64,000 nucleotides of DNA from Pseudomonas aegrilactucae (GCF_019168305.1 NZ_JAHTBI010000004.1:1-64000), one strand, 5' to 3'; counted from the stretch's first letter, positions 1-11,094 are shown. Made by a program: numbers and translations. Notes: a model not told the origin generated them from the sequence alone.

Positions 1-46
1 TCAAACTTTCTCAAAACAACCTCTAAGCGCTCTTTTCCCTCTATAT

Positions 47-76
47 AGAAGAAGGCGGCTTGCGCCGCCTTCTTCT
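47..76. terminator. Hairpin at the end of tyrS
   Basis: A perfect 13-bp stem (47-59 pairing with 64-76) with a TTGC loop ends exactly at the tyrS stop codon. Neither strand has a long T-run after it, although the right arm is itself T-rich (TTCTTCT). It probably terminates tyrS or protects its 3' end. Positions 1-46 hold no gene I can call. Confidence 0.6.
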
Positions 77-1275
77 TATTCAGCCTTCAGACTGATGCGT
101 GCGAATGCCTTCTTGCCGGCCTGACACACATGAGTAGAACCCAGGGCAAATACAAAGCCGCGATCGACCACTTCACCATCGACCTTCACGCCACCCGCCG
201 CCAGCAGGTCACGGGCCGCCGCCGAGTTCTTCACCAGGCCTGCCTTGTTCAGTACAGCCGAGATCGGCATATCTTCCGCCGCCAGCACTTCTACCTCCGG
301 CAGATCTTCGGGAAGCTCGCCATCCTTCATGCGATTGCCCGCACCGCGGTGCGCATTGGCCGCGGCCTCTTCCCCATGGAAGCGCGCCACGATTTCCTCA
401 GCCAGCTTGATCTTGATATCACGCGGGTTCGCCCCGCCAGCCACATCGGCACGAAACCCTTCGATTTCCTCCATGGAGCGGAAGCTGAGCAGCTCGAAAT
501 AGCGCCACATCAGCGTATCCGGGATCGACACCAACTTGCTGTACATCACACCCGGCGCTTCCTGGATGCCGACATAGTTACCCAGCGACTTGGACATCTT
601 CTTCACGCCATCCAGCCCCTCGAGCAGCGGCATGGTGACGATGTTCTGGGCCTCCTGGCCGTAACCGCGCTGCAGCTCGCGCCCCATCAGCAGGTTGAAC
701 TTCTGATCGGTTCCCCCGAGCTCGACATCCGCCTTCAACGCCACCGAGTCGTAACCCTGAACCAGCGGGTACAGAAACTCGTGGATCGCGATCGGCTGAT
801 TGCTGGTGTAACGCTTGTCGAAATCGTCGCGCTCGAGCATGCGTGCCACCGTGTACTGCGACGCCAGCCGAATGAAATCGGCAGGCGTCATGGCGTCCAT
901 CCAGGTGGAGTTGAAGGCGACCTCGGTCCTGGCCGGGTCAAGAATCTTGAACACCTGCTGCTTATAGGTCTCGGCGTTATCCAGCACCTGCTCGCGGGTC
1001 AGCGGCGGACGCGTGACACTCTTGCCGCTTGGATCACCGATCATGCCGGTGAAGTCACCGATCAGAAAGATCACCTGATGCCCCAGCTCCTGGAACTGGC
1101 GCAGCTTGTTGATAAGGACGGTATGCCCCAGGTGCAGGTCCGGCGCAGTCGGGTCGAAACCCGCCTTGATACGCAGCGGCTGCCCACGCTTGAGCTTCTC
1201 GACCAGCTCGGCCTCGACCAGTACCTCTTCCGCTCCACGCTTGATCAGCGCTAGCTGCTCTTCAACCGACTTCAT
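76..1275 (-). CDS. tyrS: Tyrosyl-tRNA synthetase
   Basis: Cytoplasmic class I aminoacyl-tRNA synthetase that charges tRNA-Tyr. The 399-residue product has the class I signature HLGH at residues 48-51 and a KMSKS loop near residue 230. A small RNA-binding S4-like domain occupies the last 60 or so residues. The reading frame stays open for 30 more codons upstream, but the ATG at 1275 begins the conserved [10 protein letters not shown] sequence and gives the usual family length. The gene is divergent from the M23 peptidase gene, with 210 bp between them. The equivalent locus in P. aeruginosa is called tyrZ, so the symbol may vary. Confidence 0.97.
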   Translation of the reverse strand: MKSVEEQLALIKRGAEEVLVEAELVEKLKRGQPLRIKAGFDPTAPDLHLGHTVLINKLRQFQELGHQVIFLIGDFTGMIGDPSGKSVTRPPLTREQVLDNAETYKQQVFKILDPARTEVAFNSTWMDAMTPADFIRLASQYTVARMLERDDFDKRYTSNQPIAIHEFLYPLVQGYDSVALKADVELGGTDQKFNLLMGRELQRGYGQEAQNIVTMPLLEGLDGVKKMSKSLGNYVGIQEAPGVMYSKLVSIPDTLMWRYFELLSFRSMEEIEGFRADVAGGANPRDIKIKLAEEIVARFHGEEAAANAHRGAGNRMKDGELPEDLPEVEVLAAEDMPISAVLNKAGLVKNSAAARDLLAAGGVKVDGEVVDRGFVFALGSTHVCQAGKKAFARISLKAE

Positions 1276-1387
1276 AACAGACCCGCAAGGCTCAGATTCA
1301 AAGGGCCCCAACCATACAAGATCAGCCATCAAATACAAGTTTTTGCCCCGGATGTGACCACACACCCGGCTGATGACGTCTGCGCGC

Positions 1388-1416
1388 TTGCACTGAAGGG
1401 GATTTGGTTATATTTT
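1388..1416 (+). promoter_or_regulatory. Candidate sigma-70 promoter for the M23 peptidase-anmK pair
   Basis: TTGCAC (1388-1393) and TATTTT (1411-1416) are separated by 17 bp inside an unusually AT-rich stretch of the tyrS/peptidase divergent region. The spacing and the base-composition dip support a promoter. This is from inspection only. Confidence 0.4.
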
Positions 1417-1485
1417 ATACAGTTATTTCATCTTCATCATGTCATTCATCTTTTCCATTCCATCTTTTTCAAAGTCAATCTACCT

Positions 1486-2904
1486 ATGATCAACGAACCG
1501 CCTAAAGCGCCCCCGCTTTATCCGAAGAGCCACCTGCTGGCCGCCAGCGGCATCGCCGCCCTCCTCAGCCTGGCCTTGCTGGTATTCCCTTCAAGCGAAG
1601 TCGAAGCCAAGAAAACCACCCTCAATCTAGAGCTGGAAACCCCGGCAGAGCAGCTCAAGCAACAGGAAAACGCCTCGGCCGACGCCAACCAGCAAACGGC
1701 TGCGTCACCATTCGCCCAGATCGACAACCCGGCCGCCTCTGCCGAAGCAACCGCCAAGACCGAACAGGCACCAGCTGCCACTGCCGAAGCCGCCAAGGCC
1801 CCCAGCCACCGCGAAGTCACCGTGGCACGGGGCGACACGCTGTCGACCCTGTTCGCCAAGGTTGGCCTGCCCTCCAACGTGGTGCACGACGTGCTGGCCA
1901 GCAACAAGCAGGCCAAACAGTTCAGCCAGCTCAAGCACGGCCAGGTACTGCAGATCGAATTGGACAAGGACGGCCAACTGGCCAGCCTGCACAGCAAGGT
2001 CAGCGACCTGGAGACCATCCGCCTGACCAAAAGCGACAAAGGCTATGCATTCAATCGCGAAGTCACCAAACCGGTGGTGCGCTCGGCCTACGTGCACGGC
2101 GTGATCAAAAGCTCCCTGTCGGCCTCTGGCCAGCGCGCCGGCATGAGCCACGCGCTGACCATGGACATGGCACGCATCTTTGGCTACGACATCGACTTCG
2201 CCCAGGACATCCGCCAGGGCGACGAATTCGACGTGATCTACGAGCAGAAGGTGGTCAACGGCAAGGTCGTCGGCAACGGCAACATCCTGTCCGCGCGCTT
2301 CACCAACCGCGGCAAGAGCTTCAGCGCGGTGCGGTACACCAACAAGCAGGGCAACACCAGCTACTACACCGCCGATGGCAACAGCATGCGCAAGGCATTC
2401 ATCCGCACGCCGGTGGACTTCGCACGCATCAGCTCGCGCTTCTCGGCAGGCCGCAAGCACCCGATCCTCAACAAGATCCGCGCGCACAAAGGCGTCGACT
2501 ACGCGGCGCCACGCGGTACGCCAATCAAGGCGGCGGGTGATGGCAAGGTACTGTTGGCCGGTCGCCGTGGCGGTTACGGCAATACCGTTATCATCAAGCA
2601 CGGCAACAGCTACCAGACCCTCTACGGGCACATGCAGGGCTTCGCCAAGGGCGTGAAAACCGGTGGCACAGTCAAGCAGGGCCAGGTCATCGGCTACATC
2701 GGCACCACCGGCCTGTCCACCGGGCCGCACCTGCACTACGAGTTCCAGGTCAATGGTGTGCACGTCGACCCGCTGGGTCAGAAGCTGCCGATGGCCGACC
2801 CGATCGCCAAGACAGAACGTCAGCGCTTCCTCCAGCAAAGCCAGCCGCTGATCGCCCGCATGGACCAAGAGAAGGCCACCATGCTGGCCTCGGCCAAGCG
2901 CTAA
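1486..2904 (+). CDS. M23 family murein endopeptidase (OapA/LysM-type N-terminal domain)
   Basis: Periplasmic, membrane-anchored peptidoglycan hydrolase of 472 residues, probably a DD-endopeptidase like MepM. An N-terminal hydrophobic segment (about residues 20-38) is followed by an A/E/Q-rich linker, an OapA/LysM-like domain (REVTVARGDTLSTLF onward) and a C-terminal LytM/M23 domain. The zinc-site pattern is intact: HKGVD in the first motif and HLHYEF in the second. The ATG at 1486 is chosen because upstream codons encode non-conserved sequence and the signal anchor begins just after it. It lies 3 bp before anmK, so cell-wall cleavage and anhydroMurNAc recycling appear co-transcribed. Confidence 0.92.
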   Translation: MINEPPKAPPLYPKSHLLAASGIAALLSLALLVFPSSEVEAKKTTLNLELETPAEQLKQQENASADANQQTAASPFAQIDNPAASAEATAKTEQAPAATAEAAKAPSHREVTVARGDTLSTLFAKVGLPSNVVHDVLASNKQAKQFSQLKHGQVLQIELDKDGQLASLHSKVSDLETIRLTKSDKGYAFNREVTKPVVRSAYVHGVIKSSLSASGQRAGMSHALTMDMARIFGYDIDFAQDIRQGDEFDVIYEQKVVNGKVVGNGNILSARFTNRGKSFSAVRYTNKQGNTSYYTADGNSMRKAFIRTPVDFARISSRFSAGRKHPILNKIRAHKGVDYAAPRGTPIKAAGDGKVLLAGRRGGYGNTVIIKHGNSYQTLYGHMQGFAKGVKTGGTVKQGQVIGYIGTTGLSTGPHLHYEFQVNGVHVDPLGQKLPMADPIAKTERQRFLQQSQPLIARMDQEKATMLASAKR

Positions 2905-3999
<1,095 letters not shown>

Positions 4000-4002
4000 A
4001 CC

Positions 4003-4048
4003 CCACACAGCAAAACGCCGCGCAACTGCGCGGCGTTTTGCTGTGTGG
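4003..4048. terminator. Bidirectional terminator between anmK and erpA
   Basis: A near-perfect 22-bp inverted repeat (4003-4024 with 4027-4048) sits between convergent genes. Its GC-rich centre (GCCGCGC) is flanked by AAAA on one side and TTTT on the other, so it reads as a stem plus U-tract on both strands. Confidence 0.9.
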
Positions 4049-4056
4049 CCTGAAAC

Positions 4057-4407
4057 TCAGATCGAAAACGAAGAGCCGCAACCACAGGTGGTGGTGGCGT
4101 TAGGGTTCTTGATGACAAAGCGCGAACCCTCCAGACCTTCCTGGTAGTCCACTTCAGCACCGGCAAGGTACTGGAAGCTCATCGGGTCGACCACCAGCGC
4201 AACCCCTTCGCGCTCGACGATGGTGTCATCTTCGGCCACATCTTCATCGAAGGTGAAACCGTACTGGAAACCCGAGCAACCGCCACCGGTCACGAACACG
4301 CGCAACTTGAGGCGATCATTGCCCTCTTCATCGACCAGGGTCTTCACCTTGTGCGCGGCACCCTGCGTGAATTGCAAAATCGTAGGGGTGAAGGATTCGA
4401 CGCTCAT
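4057..4407 (-). CDS. erpA: Iron-sulfur cluster insertion protein ErpA
   Basis: A-type Fe-S carrier that delivers clusters to apoproteins, including isoprenoid-synthesis enzymes in E. coli. The 116-residue protein has the three invariant cysteines: C44 in GGGCSGF and C108/C110 in the C-terminal CGCGSS. The ATG at 4407 has GGGAG 9-10 bases upstream. An open frame extends further but is not conserved. It faces anmK across the shared terminator, and argC lies about 160 bp upstream on the same strand. Confidence 0.95.
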   Translation of the reverse strand: MSVESFTPTILQFTQGAAHKVKTLVDEEGNDRLKLRVFVTGGGCSGFQYGFTFDEDVAEDDTIVEREGVALVVDPMSFQYLAGAEVDYQEGLEGSRFVIKNPNATTTCGCGSSFSI

Positions 4408-4566
4408 GCTGACTTTCTCCCGGCGCTGTTGCCGCCTTAATGCGTGATGACGCGCATTATCCGCTTCTCCGAGAAAATCGGTCAACAATAGAAGCAGCGG
4501 CACGCTGCAAGCGACAAGCGGCAAGAAGCGCAGCGCCCCTCTTGCCGCCAGCCGCTCAACGCCCGG

Positions 4567-5601
4567 TCAAGGCAACAGCCCTGCATGGGACAGGCCCAGG
4601 CGCTCATCCAGGCCGAAGAGGATATTCAGGTTCTGCACCGCCTGGCCCGACGCGCCCTTGACCAGATTGTCGATGACCGACAGCACCACCACCAGGTCAC
4701 CGCCCTGCGGACGGTGCACTGCGATCCGGCACACGTTGGCGCCGCGCACGCTACGGGTTTCAGGGTGGCTGCCGGCAGGCATCACGTCGACGAACGGCTC
4801 ATCGGCGTAGCGTTTCTCGAACAGCGCCTGCAGGTCGACCGACGTATCGGCCACCGTGGCATACAGTGTGGAGTGAATACCGCGGATCATCGGCGTGAGG
4901 TGCGGCACGAACGTCAGGCCCACCTCCCCACCGGCAGCACGGCGCAGCCCTTGGCGGATCTCCGGCAGGTGACGATGGCCCTTGACCGCGTAGGCTTTCA
5001 TGCTTTCGCCCGCCTCGCAGAACAACGACCCCACGGCAGCGCCGCGACCAGCGCCACTGACACCCGACTTGCAGTCGGCGATCAGGCGCGACGCATCAGC
5101 GATGCCTGCTTCCAGCAACGGCAGGAACCCCAGCTGGGTTGCAGTCGGGTAGCAACCCGGGACCGCGATCAGGCGGGCGCTGCGAATCTGCTCGCGATTG
5201 ACCTCAGGCAGGCCGTATACCGCGTCCTTGAGCAGCTCTGGCGCGCCGTGCGGCTGGCCGTACCACTGTGCCCACTCATCGGCGTCCTGGAGGCGGAAGT
5301 CGGCCGACAGGTCGATGACCTTGGTGCCGGCCGCCAGCAGCTCACCGGCCAGCGCATGCGCAACCCCGTGTGGCGTGGCGAAGAACACCACGTCGCAGGC
5401 TGCCAGGGTCTTGGTATCCGGTACGCTGAACGCCAGGTTGTCATAGTGGCCGCGCAGGTTCGGGTACATTTCGGCGACCGGCAGGCCTGCCTCGGAACGC
5501 GAGGTGATGACTGCCACTTCAGCCTGTGGATGCTGTGCCAACAGACGCAGCAGCTCGACACCGGTGTAACCCGTGCCGCCGACGATACCGACCTTGACCA
5601 T
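4567..5601 (-). CDS. argC: N-acetyl-gamma-glutamyl-phosphate reductase
   Basis: Third step of arginine biosynthesis: NADPH-dependent reduction of N-acetylglutamyl-phosphate to the semialdehyde. The 344-residue protein has the Rossmann [10 protein letters not shown] motif at residues 5-14 and the catalytic cysteine C150 within VPGCYPT. Length and start agree with type-I ArgC. It is divergent from hemJ. The 159 bp between argC and erpA contain degenerate GCAAGC-type repeats but no gene. Confidence 0.97.
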   Translation of the reverse strand: MVKVGIVGGTGYTGVELLRLLAQHPQAEVAVITSRSEAGLPVAEMYPNLRGHYDNLAFSVPDTKTLAACDVVFFATPHGVAHALAGELLAAGTKVIDLSADFRLQDADEWAQWYGQPHGAPELLKDAVYGLPEVNREQIRSARLIAVPGCYPTATQLGFLPLLEAGIADASRLIADCKSGVSGAGRGAAVGSLFCEAGESMKAYAVKGHRHLPEIRQGLRRAAGGEVGLTFVPHLTPMIRGIHSTLYATVADTSVDLQALFEKRYADEPFVDVMPAGSHPETRSVRGANVCRIAVHRPQGGDLVVVLSVIDNLVKGASGQAVQNLNILFGLDERLGLSHAGLLP

Positions 5602-5740
5602 AAACCTGCCCCTTTCAACGAACCGACTGGAAAACCACGGATAATATGGGCCTACAGCCTTGGTAACAACCGTTCAGATGACGCCCGACCGCCCGAGCCA
5701 CTACTATCTGACGACCGTGAACCTGAAGGATTACCCAAAA

Positions 5741-6166
5741 ATGCTTTTTCTATGGATCAAAGCCCTGCACATCATCAGCATGGTCTGCTGGTTTGCCGGG
5801 CTGTTCTACCTCCCCCGCCTGTTCGTCTACCACGCTCAGAGCCAGGACAGCATCAGCCAGGAACGCTTCGTGACCATGGAGCGCAAGCTGTATCGCGGCA
5901 TCATGGGCCCTGCGATGATCGCCACATTCGTCTTCGGCATCTGGCTGCTCAGCCTCGCCCCGGACTTTCTCAAGCAAGGCTGGATGCACGCCAAGCTGAC
6001 CCTGATCATCCTGCTGACCGGCTACCATCATGTGTGCGGCGCCAACCTCAAGCGCTTCGCGCGCGGCGAGAACACCCGCAGTCATGTGTACTTTCGCTGG
6101 TTCAATGAAGTGCCCGTAGTCATCCTGCTGCTCATTGTCATCCTGGTCGTGGTCAAACCGTTCTGA
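5741..6166 (+). CDS. hemJ: Protoporphyrinogen oxidase HemJ
   Basis: Small inner-membrane protein of 141 residues with four predicted transmembrane segments. It belongs to the family that replaces HemG/HemY in the penultimate step of heme synthesis. The conserved membrane histidine near the N-terminus (ALHI, H10) and the HAKLTLI segment in the third helix match the family. The ATG at 5741 is preceded by GAAGGA about 10 bases upstream. The longer open frame from 5660 adds a non-membrane leader unlike the family. Confidence 0.88.
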   Translation: MLFLWIKALHIISMVCWFAGLFYLPRLFVYHAQSQDSISQERFVTMERKLYRGIMGPAMIATFVFGIWLLSLAPDFLKQGWMHAKLTLIILLTGYHHVCGANLKRFARGENTRSHVYFRWFNEVPVVILLLIVILVVVKPF

Positions 6167-6189
6167 TCGTTCCACTACGAGAGCCCGCC

Positions 6190-7146
6190 ATGTCACTGCC
6201 CGCCTTGCTTGAACAACGTCTGCGCCTGCCCGTGGTGGCAGCCCCCATGTTCCTGATCTCCAACCCGCAGCTGGTACTGGCCTGCTGTCGCAATGGCGTG
6301 GTGGGCAGCTTCCCGGCGCTCAACCAGCGTGACAGTGCCGGCTTCAAGGCCTGGCTGGAGGAGATCGAGGCGGGCCTGGCCGGGTTCGACAAGCCGGCGC
6401 CCTATGCGGTGAACCTCATCGTTCACGCCAGCAACCCGCGCCTGCAGGCGGACCTTGCGATCTGCATCGAACACCGCGTGCCCATCGTCATCACCAGCCT
6501 GGGTGCGGCGAAAGAGGTGGTCGATGCCGTGCACGCCTATGGTGGGCTGGTGTTCCACGATGTCACTACCCGACGCCATGCAGAGAAAGCCGCGCAAGCC
6601 GGCGTGGACGGCTTGATCGCCGTCGCGGCAGGCGCTGGCGGGCACGCTGGCACCTGGAGCCCGTTCGCGCTGATCGCCGAAATACGCCAGTTCTTCGACA
6701 AGACCCTGTTACTGGCAGGCTGCCTCAATCGCGGCCACGAGGTACTTGCAGCCCAACTGCTGGGCGCAGATCTGGCGTACATGGGCACCCACTTCATCGC
6801 CAGTGACGAAAGTCAGGCCCCTGACGCCTACAAACAAATGCTGCTGGATGCCAAGGCAGCCGATATCATCCACACCGCCGCAGTGTCCGGGGTACCGGCC
6901 AGCTTCATGCGCCAGAGCCTGGAGAATGCAGGCTTGGGCCCGAAGGCACTGGGCCAGGCAGGCGACGGCCGGCTCAAACCTCTGGACGACGAAGCCAAGG
7001 CCTGGAAGACCGTGTGGTCCGCGGGCCAGGGCGTCGGCGCCATCGATCGTGTAACCACGGTCGATCAACTGATCACCCGGCTCGACCATGAATACCGCCA
7101 GGCCCAGGCCTCGGCGACCCGCCTGGGCCAACACTGGCCCGGCTGA
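6190..7146 (+). CDS. Nitronate monooxygenase (2-nitropropane dioxygenase family)
   Basis: FMN-dependent TIM-barrel enzyme that oxidises alkyl nitronates such as propionate-3-nitronate. The 318-residue protein has the N-terminal LPVVAAPMF signature and the phosphate-binding glycine-rich segment AAGAGGHAGTWSPF about residues 150-163. The substrate class is from family knowledge; the natural substrate is not shown by sequence. It sits 23 bp after hemJ and 26 bp before a DUF805 gene, so these may be one transcript. Confidence 0.9.
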   Translation: MSLPALLEQRLRLPVVAAPMFLISNPQLVLACCRNGVVGSFPALNQRDSAGFKAWLEEIEAGLAGFDKPAPYAVNLIVHASNPRLQADLAICIEHRVPIVITSLGAAKEVVDAVHAYGGLVFHDVTTRRHAEKAAQAGVDGLIAVAAGAGGHAGTWSPFALIAEIRQFFDKTLLLAGCLNRGHEVLAAQLLGADLAYMGTHFIASDESQAPDAYKQMLLDAKAADIIHTAAVSGVPASFMRQSLENAGLGPKALGQAGDGRLKPLDDEAKAWKTVWSAGQGVGAIDRVTTVDQLITRLDHEYRQAQASATRLGQHWPG

Positions 7147-7172
7147 AACCTCTCTACGGCAAAGGAAGCCCG

Positions 7173-7634
7173 ATGCGCGATTCTTATATCAACTCCCTTC
7201 AACTGAGCTCCGAAAAACTCAGGATCATCAGCGTGCGCGGACGCATCGGCCGCGTGCGCCTGCTGGCCTGGAGCCTGCTGCTGGTGGCCGCAGGCCTGGG
7301 GTCGATCCTCCTGTTTGCGCTCATGTCATCGATGGTCAAGGACCTTGCCGGTGCGATCATCCCCATCTTGCTGGCGGCCAAGATTCTCAGCCTGGTGTTT
7401 GTCGCCCGCCGGATGAACGACCTGGGCTTTAATGGCTGGTACAGCCTGCTGACCCTGATCCCCTACTACATCGGCAACCTGATTTTCCTGGCGTTGCTGT
7501 TGCTGCCCGGCAACCGTGCCAGCAACCGGTACGGCCCACCGCCACCGCCCAACAGCAAGGCGGTGATCGTGCTGGCATGGCTGTGGGTGCCGTTGCTGGT
7601 AGGCGCCATGTTCCTGGCCAGTCAGAACGGCTGA
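7173..7634 (+). CDS. DUF805 family membrane protein
   Basis: A 153-residue protein with three to four hydrophobic segments. It has the DUF805 hallmarks RRMNDLGFNGWY in the middle and LPGNRASNRYGPPP before the last helix. No biochemical function is established for the family. It is probably co-transcribed with the nitronate monooxygenase 26 bp upstream. Confidence 0.85.
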   Translation: MRDSYINSLQLSSEKLRIISVRGRIGRVRLLAWSLLLVAAGLGSILLFALMSSMVKDLAGAIIPILLAAKILSLVFVARRMNDLGFNGWYSLLTLIPYYIGNLIFLALLLLPGNRASNRYGPPPPPNSKAVIVLAWLWVPLLVGAMFLASQNG

Positions 7635-7706
7635 GGTCGGCAGCCTTTACCCGCTCCAGTCTGTAAACTGGGCAATCAGCTGCATAGCCCCCGATTGGAG
7701 AACTGC

Positions 7707-8480
7707 ATGACCCGTTACGCCATGATCACCGGTGCCTCCAGCGGCCTGGGCCTGGCATTGGCCGAGGCTCTGGCGCGCCGGGGACGCAACCTGATCCTGG
7801 TCGCCCGCCAGCGCGACCCGCTGGAGGGCATCGCCATCGAGCTCACCCAGCGCTTCGGCGTCGAGGTGCTGTTCCGGGCCTGCGACCTGGGGGAGCCACT
7901 GCGTCTGTCGGGTTTTCTGCTCGAACTCGAGGAAGGCGAGCGTCAGATCGACCTGCTGGTCAACTGCGCCGGCATTCGCTCCTATGGGCATTTTCTGGCC
8001 CAGGAATGGGGCGACGAGCAGGACGTCATCGAGGTCAATATCCTCGCCCTAACCCGCCTGTGCCATGCACTGGGCAACGCCATGGCGGTACAGGGCGGCG
8101 GACAGATTCTCAACGTCGCCTCGCTGGCAGGCTTTGCACCGGGCCCATGGATGACGACCTATGCGGCGAGCAAGGCCTATGTGCTGCATTTTTCCGAGGC
8201 CTTGCGTGAAGAGCTCAAGCAGACCGGGATCAAGGTCTCGGTACTCTGCCCCGGCCCGGTGCGCTCGCCGCTGCGGCGCATTCCCCGGCTGGACACCGGC
8301 AAGCGCTGCCTGAGCCCGGAGGAAGTCGCGCTGTATACCGTTCGCGCCCTGGCCAAGAACCGCGCATTGATCATCCCCGGGCGACGCAACCGCTGGCTGG
8401 CCGCCAGCCCGCGCCTGCTGTCGCGCTGGCTCACGCGCAAGCTGGCCGGTGCGATCAACCGGGCCTACTGCCCGCGCTGA
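7707..8480 (+). CDS. Short-chain dehydrogenase/reductase
   Basis: Classical SDR of 257 residues: cofactor-binding TGASSGLG near the N-terminus, NCAG core motif, catalytic Ser in NVASLAG and the YAASK catalytic Tyr/Lys pair. The C-terminus is basic and carries an arginine-rich tail, so it may be peripheral to the membrane. The ATG at 7707 follows TTGGAG; an in-frame TTG at 7695 is rejected because it would lie across that ribosome site. The substrate cannot be inferred. Confidence 0.9.
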   Translation: MTRYAMITGASSGLGLALAEALARRGRNLILVARQRDPLEGIAIELTQRFGVEVLFRACDLGEPLRLSGFLLELEEGERQIDLLVNCAGIRSYGHFLAQEWGDEQDVIEVNILALTRLCHALGNAMAVQGGGQILNVASLAGFAPGPWMTTYAASKAYVLHFSEALREELKQTGIKVSVLCPGPVRSPLRRIPRLDTGKRCLSPEEVALYTVRALAKNRALIIPGRRNRWLAASPRLLSRWLTRKLAGAINRAYCPR

Positions 8481-8553
8481 CGTCAATCGGCACTGGGCGA
8501 GCAGCCGGCGCCTGAGTACACTCAAGCCCGACCCCCACCATGGAGCAAGCGTT

Positions 8554-8892
8554 GTGGAAACTTTGTTCACCAAGATCATCAACCGGGAGATCCCGGCCAA
8601 GATCATCTATGAGGATGACCAGGTTCTGGCCTTCCACGATATCGCCCCACAGGCGCCGGTGCACTTTCTGGTCATCCCGAAAAAGCCGATCCGCACCCTC
8701 AACGACCTCACCGAAGAAGACAAGGGCCTGGCCGGACACATTCTGTTCACCGCGCAGCGCCTGGCCAAGGAACTGGGCTGCGAGGACGGCTTCCGTGTCG
8801 TGATGAACTGCAATGAGCAGGGTGGGCAGACCGTCTACCACATTCATATGCACGTGCTTGGCCAGCGCCAGATGACCTGGCCGCCGGGCTGA
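8554..8892 (+). CDS. HIT family nucleotide-binding hydrolase (HinT-like)
   Basis: Purine nucleoside phosphoramidase-type protein of 112 residues with the histidine triad H96-x-H98-x-H100 (HIHMHVL) at the C-terminus and the usual [14 protein letters not shown] beginning. The start is the GTG at 8554, with GGAG 8 bases upstream. The in-frame open stretch before it has no family similarity. It is a stand-alone gene between the SDR and coq7. Confidence 0.93.
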   Translation: METLFTKIINREIPAKIIYEDDQVLAFHDIAPQAPVHFLVIPKKPIRTLNDLTEEDKGLAGHILFTAQRLAKELGCEDGFRVVMNCNEQGGQTVYHIHMHVLGQRQMTWPPG

Positions 8893-8957
8893 TCCAACGC
8901 AAGCCCTGTCATCTGGATTGGGTTAAACTGTCGGGCACATTCTTGCGGAGGTGCCCG

Positions 8958-9605
8958 ATGGCTACCGAACGTCACTATTCGCCGCTCGACCGCTTGTTGC
9001 TGCAGGCCGACACCGCCATGCGCACCTTGCTCCCCTTCAGCGGCCAACCGTCCCGCCCGTCCCCTGCGATCATCCGGCCCGATGCCGATCTGAGCGAAGA
9101 CCAGACCCGCCATGTAGCCGGCCTGATGCGCATCAATCACACCGGTGAAGTCTGCGCCCAGGCGCTGTACCAGGGCCAGGCGCTGACGGCCAAGCTGCCG
9201 CAGGTACGCAAGGCGATGGAACACGCTGCCGAAGAAGAAATCGACCACCTGGCCTGGTGTGAACAACGCATTCGTCAGCTGGGCAGCCACCCAAGCGTGC
9301 TCAACCCGCTGTTCTATGGCATGTCGTTCGGCATCGGCGCCGTCGCCGGCCTGATCAGCGACAAGGTCAGCCTCGGTTTCGTCGCCGCCACCGAGCACCA
9401 GGTGTGCAAGCACCTGGATGAGCACCTGGAGCAGATACCCGCCGAGGATGAAAAGTCCCGGGCAATCCTCGAACAGATGCGTGTCGATGAAGAGCAGCAT
9501 GCCGACTCGGCGCTGGATGCCGGCGGTTTGCGCTTCCCTGCCCCCATCAAGTTCGGCATGAGCCTGATGGCCAAAGTGATGACCAAGAGCACCTACCGAA
9601 TCTGA
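8958..9605 (+). CDS. coq7: 2-polyprenyl-3-methyl-6-methoxy-1,4-benzoquinone monooxygenase (demethoxyubiquinone hydroxylase)
   Basis: Di-iron hydroxylase of the penultimate hydroxylation in ubiquinone biosynthesis, peripheral to the inner membrane. The 215-residue protein has the ferritin-like ligand set: E64 (HTGE), E94 and H97 (EEIDH), E146, E178 and H181 (DEEQH). The ATG at 8958 follows GGAGG with good spacing. Its stop overlaps the next start (TGATG), indicating translational coupling to an uncharacterised membrane gene. Confidence 0.96.
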   Translation: MATERHYSPLDRLLLQADTAMRTLLPFSGQPSRPSPAIIRPDADLSEDQTRHVAGLMRINHTGEVCAQALYQGQALTAKLPQVRKAMEHAAEEEIDHLAWCEQRIRQLGSHPSVLNPLFYGMSFGIGAVAGLISDKVSLGFVAATEHQVCKHLDEHLEQIPAEDEKSRAILEQMRVDEEQHADSALDAGGLRFPAPIKFGMSLMAKVMTKSTYRI

Positions 9606-10642
9606 TGGACCGTCTTGATGCCAGGGACCTGGCCCGCGCCGTTGATGCCGGCGTACTGAACCCCGGCCAGGATCAGGCCCTGCTGGCGTTTCTGCAGCGC
9701 CAGCCGGCGCAGCAGGCCAGCTTCCAGTTGGCCCATGTCGCCTTCTATTTCGGTGCCCTGCTGATCATGGGCGCCATGGGCTGGCTGCTCAGCGAGGCGT
9801 GGATGCGTATCGGCGACAGTGCATTGCTGTCGATCGCGCTGGCTTACATTGCGCTACTCACGGTCGGCGGCCTGGTATTGCAACGTCGCGGCCAGACCAT
9901 CCCGGGCGGTGTGCTCGCGGCAGTGGCGGTGAGCATCGTGCCGCTGGCGGTGTTCGCCCTGGAGCGCATCACCGGCCTGTGGCCGCTGGACGATGCCCAG
10001 ACCAACTATCACAACTACTACACCTACGTGCAGGGCGGCTGGCTGCTGATGGAAGCGGCCACCGTGCTTGCCGGGCTGCTGATGCTGCGTCTGATCCCCT
10101 TCCCGTTCATCGTGATGCCGATTGCCCTGGCGCTGTGGTTCATGTCCATGGACCTGACTGAATGGGTATACGGCGATCAGTTCAACTGGGAACAGCGCCA
10201 GCAGGTATCGATGTGGTTCGGCCTGGGATTGCTGCTGGTATTTCTCGGCATCGACGGGCGCACCCGCCAGGACTTTGCCTTCTGGGGCTACCTGGCCGGG
10301 TTGCTGGCGTTCTGGGGTGGCTTGAGCTCGATGGAAAGCGCCAGCGAATTGGGCAAGGCGCTGTATTGCCTCATCAACCTGGGCCTGATCGCCACTGCAA
10401 TGCTGCTGCGCCGGCCGGTGTTCATGGTGTTCGGTGCACTGGGCGTTGCCGCCTACCTGGGCTACCTGGCGTATGAGGTGTTCGCCGACTCTTTACTGTT
10501 TCCCGTGGTGCTGACGCTGATCGGGCTGGGGGTGATCGGCCTCGGGTTGCTCTACCAGAAACACCGAGATCGCTTGAGCACCCGCTTGCGCGCCGCGCTG
10601 CCGCAGGGCCTGCTCATGCTGTTACCGGGGCTGCGTCGATGA
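9605..10642 (+). CDS. Uncharacterised multi-pass membrane protein
   Basis: I do not recognise a named family with confidence. The 345-residue protein has a soluble N-terminal segment of about 40 residues ([16 protein letters not shown]) followed by roughly nine or ten hydrophobic segments. The head-plus-multispan layout resembles DUF2157-type proteins, but this is not proven. It overlaps the coq7 stop by 1 bp and the next membrane gene by 4 bp, so the three are almost certainly translated from one message. Confidence 0.75.
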   Translation: MDRLDARDLARAVDAGVLNPGQDQALLAFLQRQPAQQASFQLAHVAFYFGALLIMGAMGWLLSEAWMRIGDSALLSIALAYIALLTVGGLVLQRRGQTIPGGVLAAVAVSIVPLAVFALERITGLWPLDDAQTNYHNYYTYVQGGWLLMEAATVLAGLLMLRLIPFPFIVMPIALALWFMSMDLTEWVYGDQFNWEQRQQVSMWFGLGLLLVFLGIDGRTRQDFAFWGYLAGLLAFWGGLSSMESASELGKALYCLINLGLIATAMLLRRPVFMVFGALGVAAYLGYLAYEVFADSLLFPVVLTLIGLGVIGLGLLYQKHRDRLSTRLRAALPQGLLMLLPGLRR

Positions 10643-11094
10643 TCTTGCGCCGGGTATTGATTCGCACACTGCAAAGCCTGCTGCTTGCCCTGATCGGTTA
10701 TGCGTTCGTCTGGCTGATGACCGCCGATGTACGCGAACAGACGTTCACCACCCAACTGCCGGACATGGGCGAGTCAGGCAGCCGGACCGTCGATCTGGTG
10801 CTGTTTTGTGTACCGGGCATGTTGCTGTTCGTGCTGCTGGGCAGCTTCTTACGCAAGCCTCGCAGGCTCGGGGCGCTATTCGTGACAGTCGCGACGCTCA
10901 GTGCATGGCTGCTGTGCAACCTGTTCTCGCGAGCATTCGGCAACACCTGGAGCCCGGCCGAGATCGTCGGGTTGCTGCTGGTGAACTTGCACTGGTGGTT
11001 GCTGGCGCTGGTGCCGGGGCTGGTACTGCTGTTTGCCCTGGACCGCTTCGCCAGCAAGGCTGGCTCCTACGAAGAGAGTGACACACGCTTGTAG
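10639..11094 (+). CDS. Uncharacterised small membrane protein
   Basis: A 151-residue protein with four predicted helices and no recognised domain. Its ATG overlaps the stop of the preceding membrane gene (ATGA), which suggests the two proteins work together. The last 15 or so codons (SKAGSYEES region) lie inside the left arm of a REP-type inverted repeat, so the C-terminus is partly encoded by a repeat element. Confidence 0.75.
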   Translation: MILRRVLIRTLQSLLLALIGYAFVWLMTADVREQTFTTQLPDMGESGSRTVDLVLFCVPGMLLFVLLGSFLRKPRRLGALFVTVATLSAWLLCNLFSRAFGNTWSPAEIVGLLLVNLHWWLLALVPGLVLLFALDRFASKAGSYEESDTRL

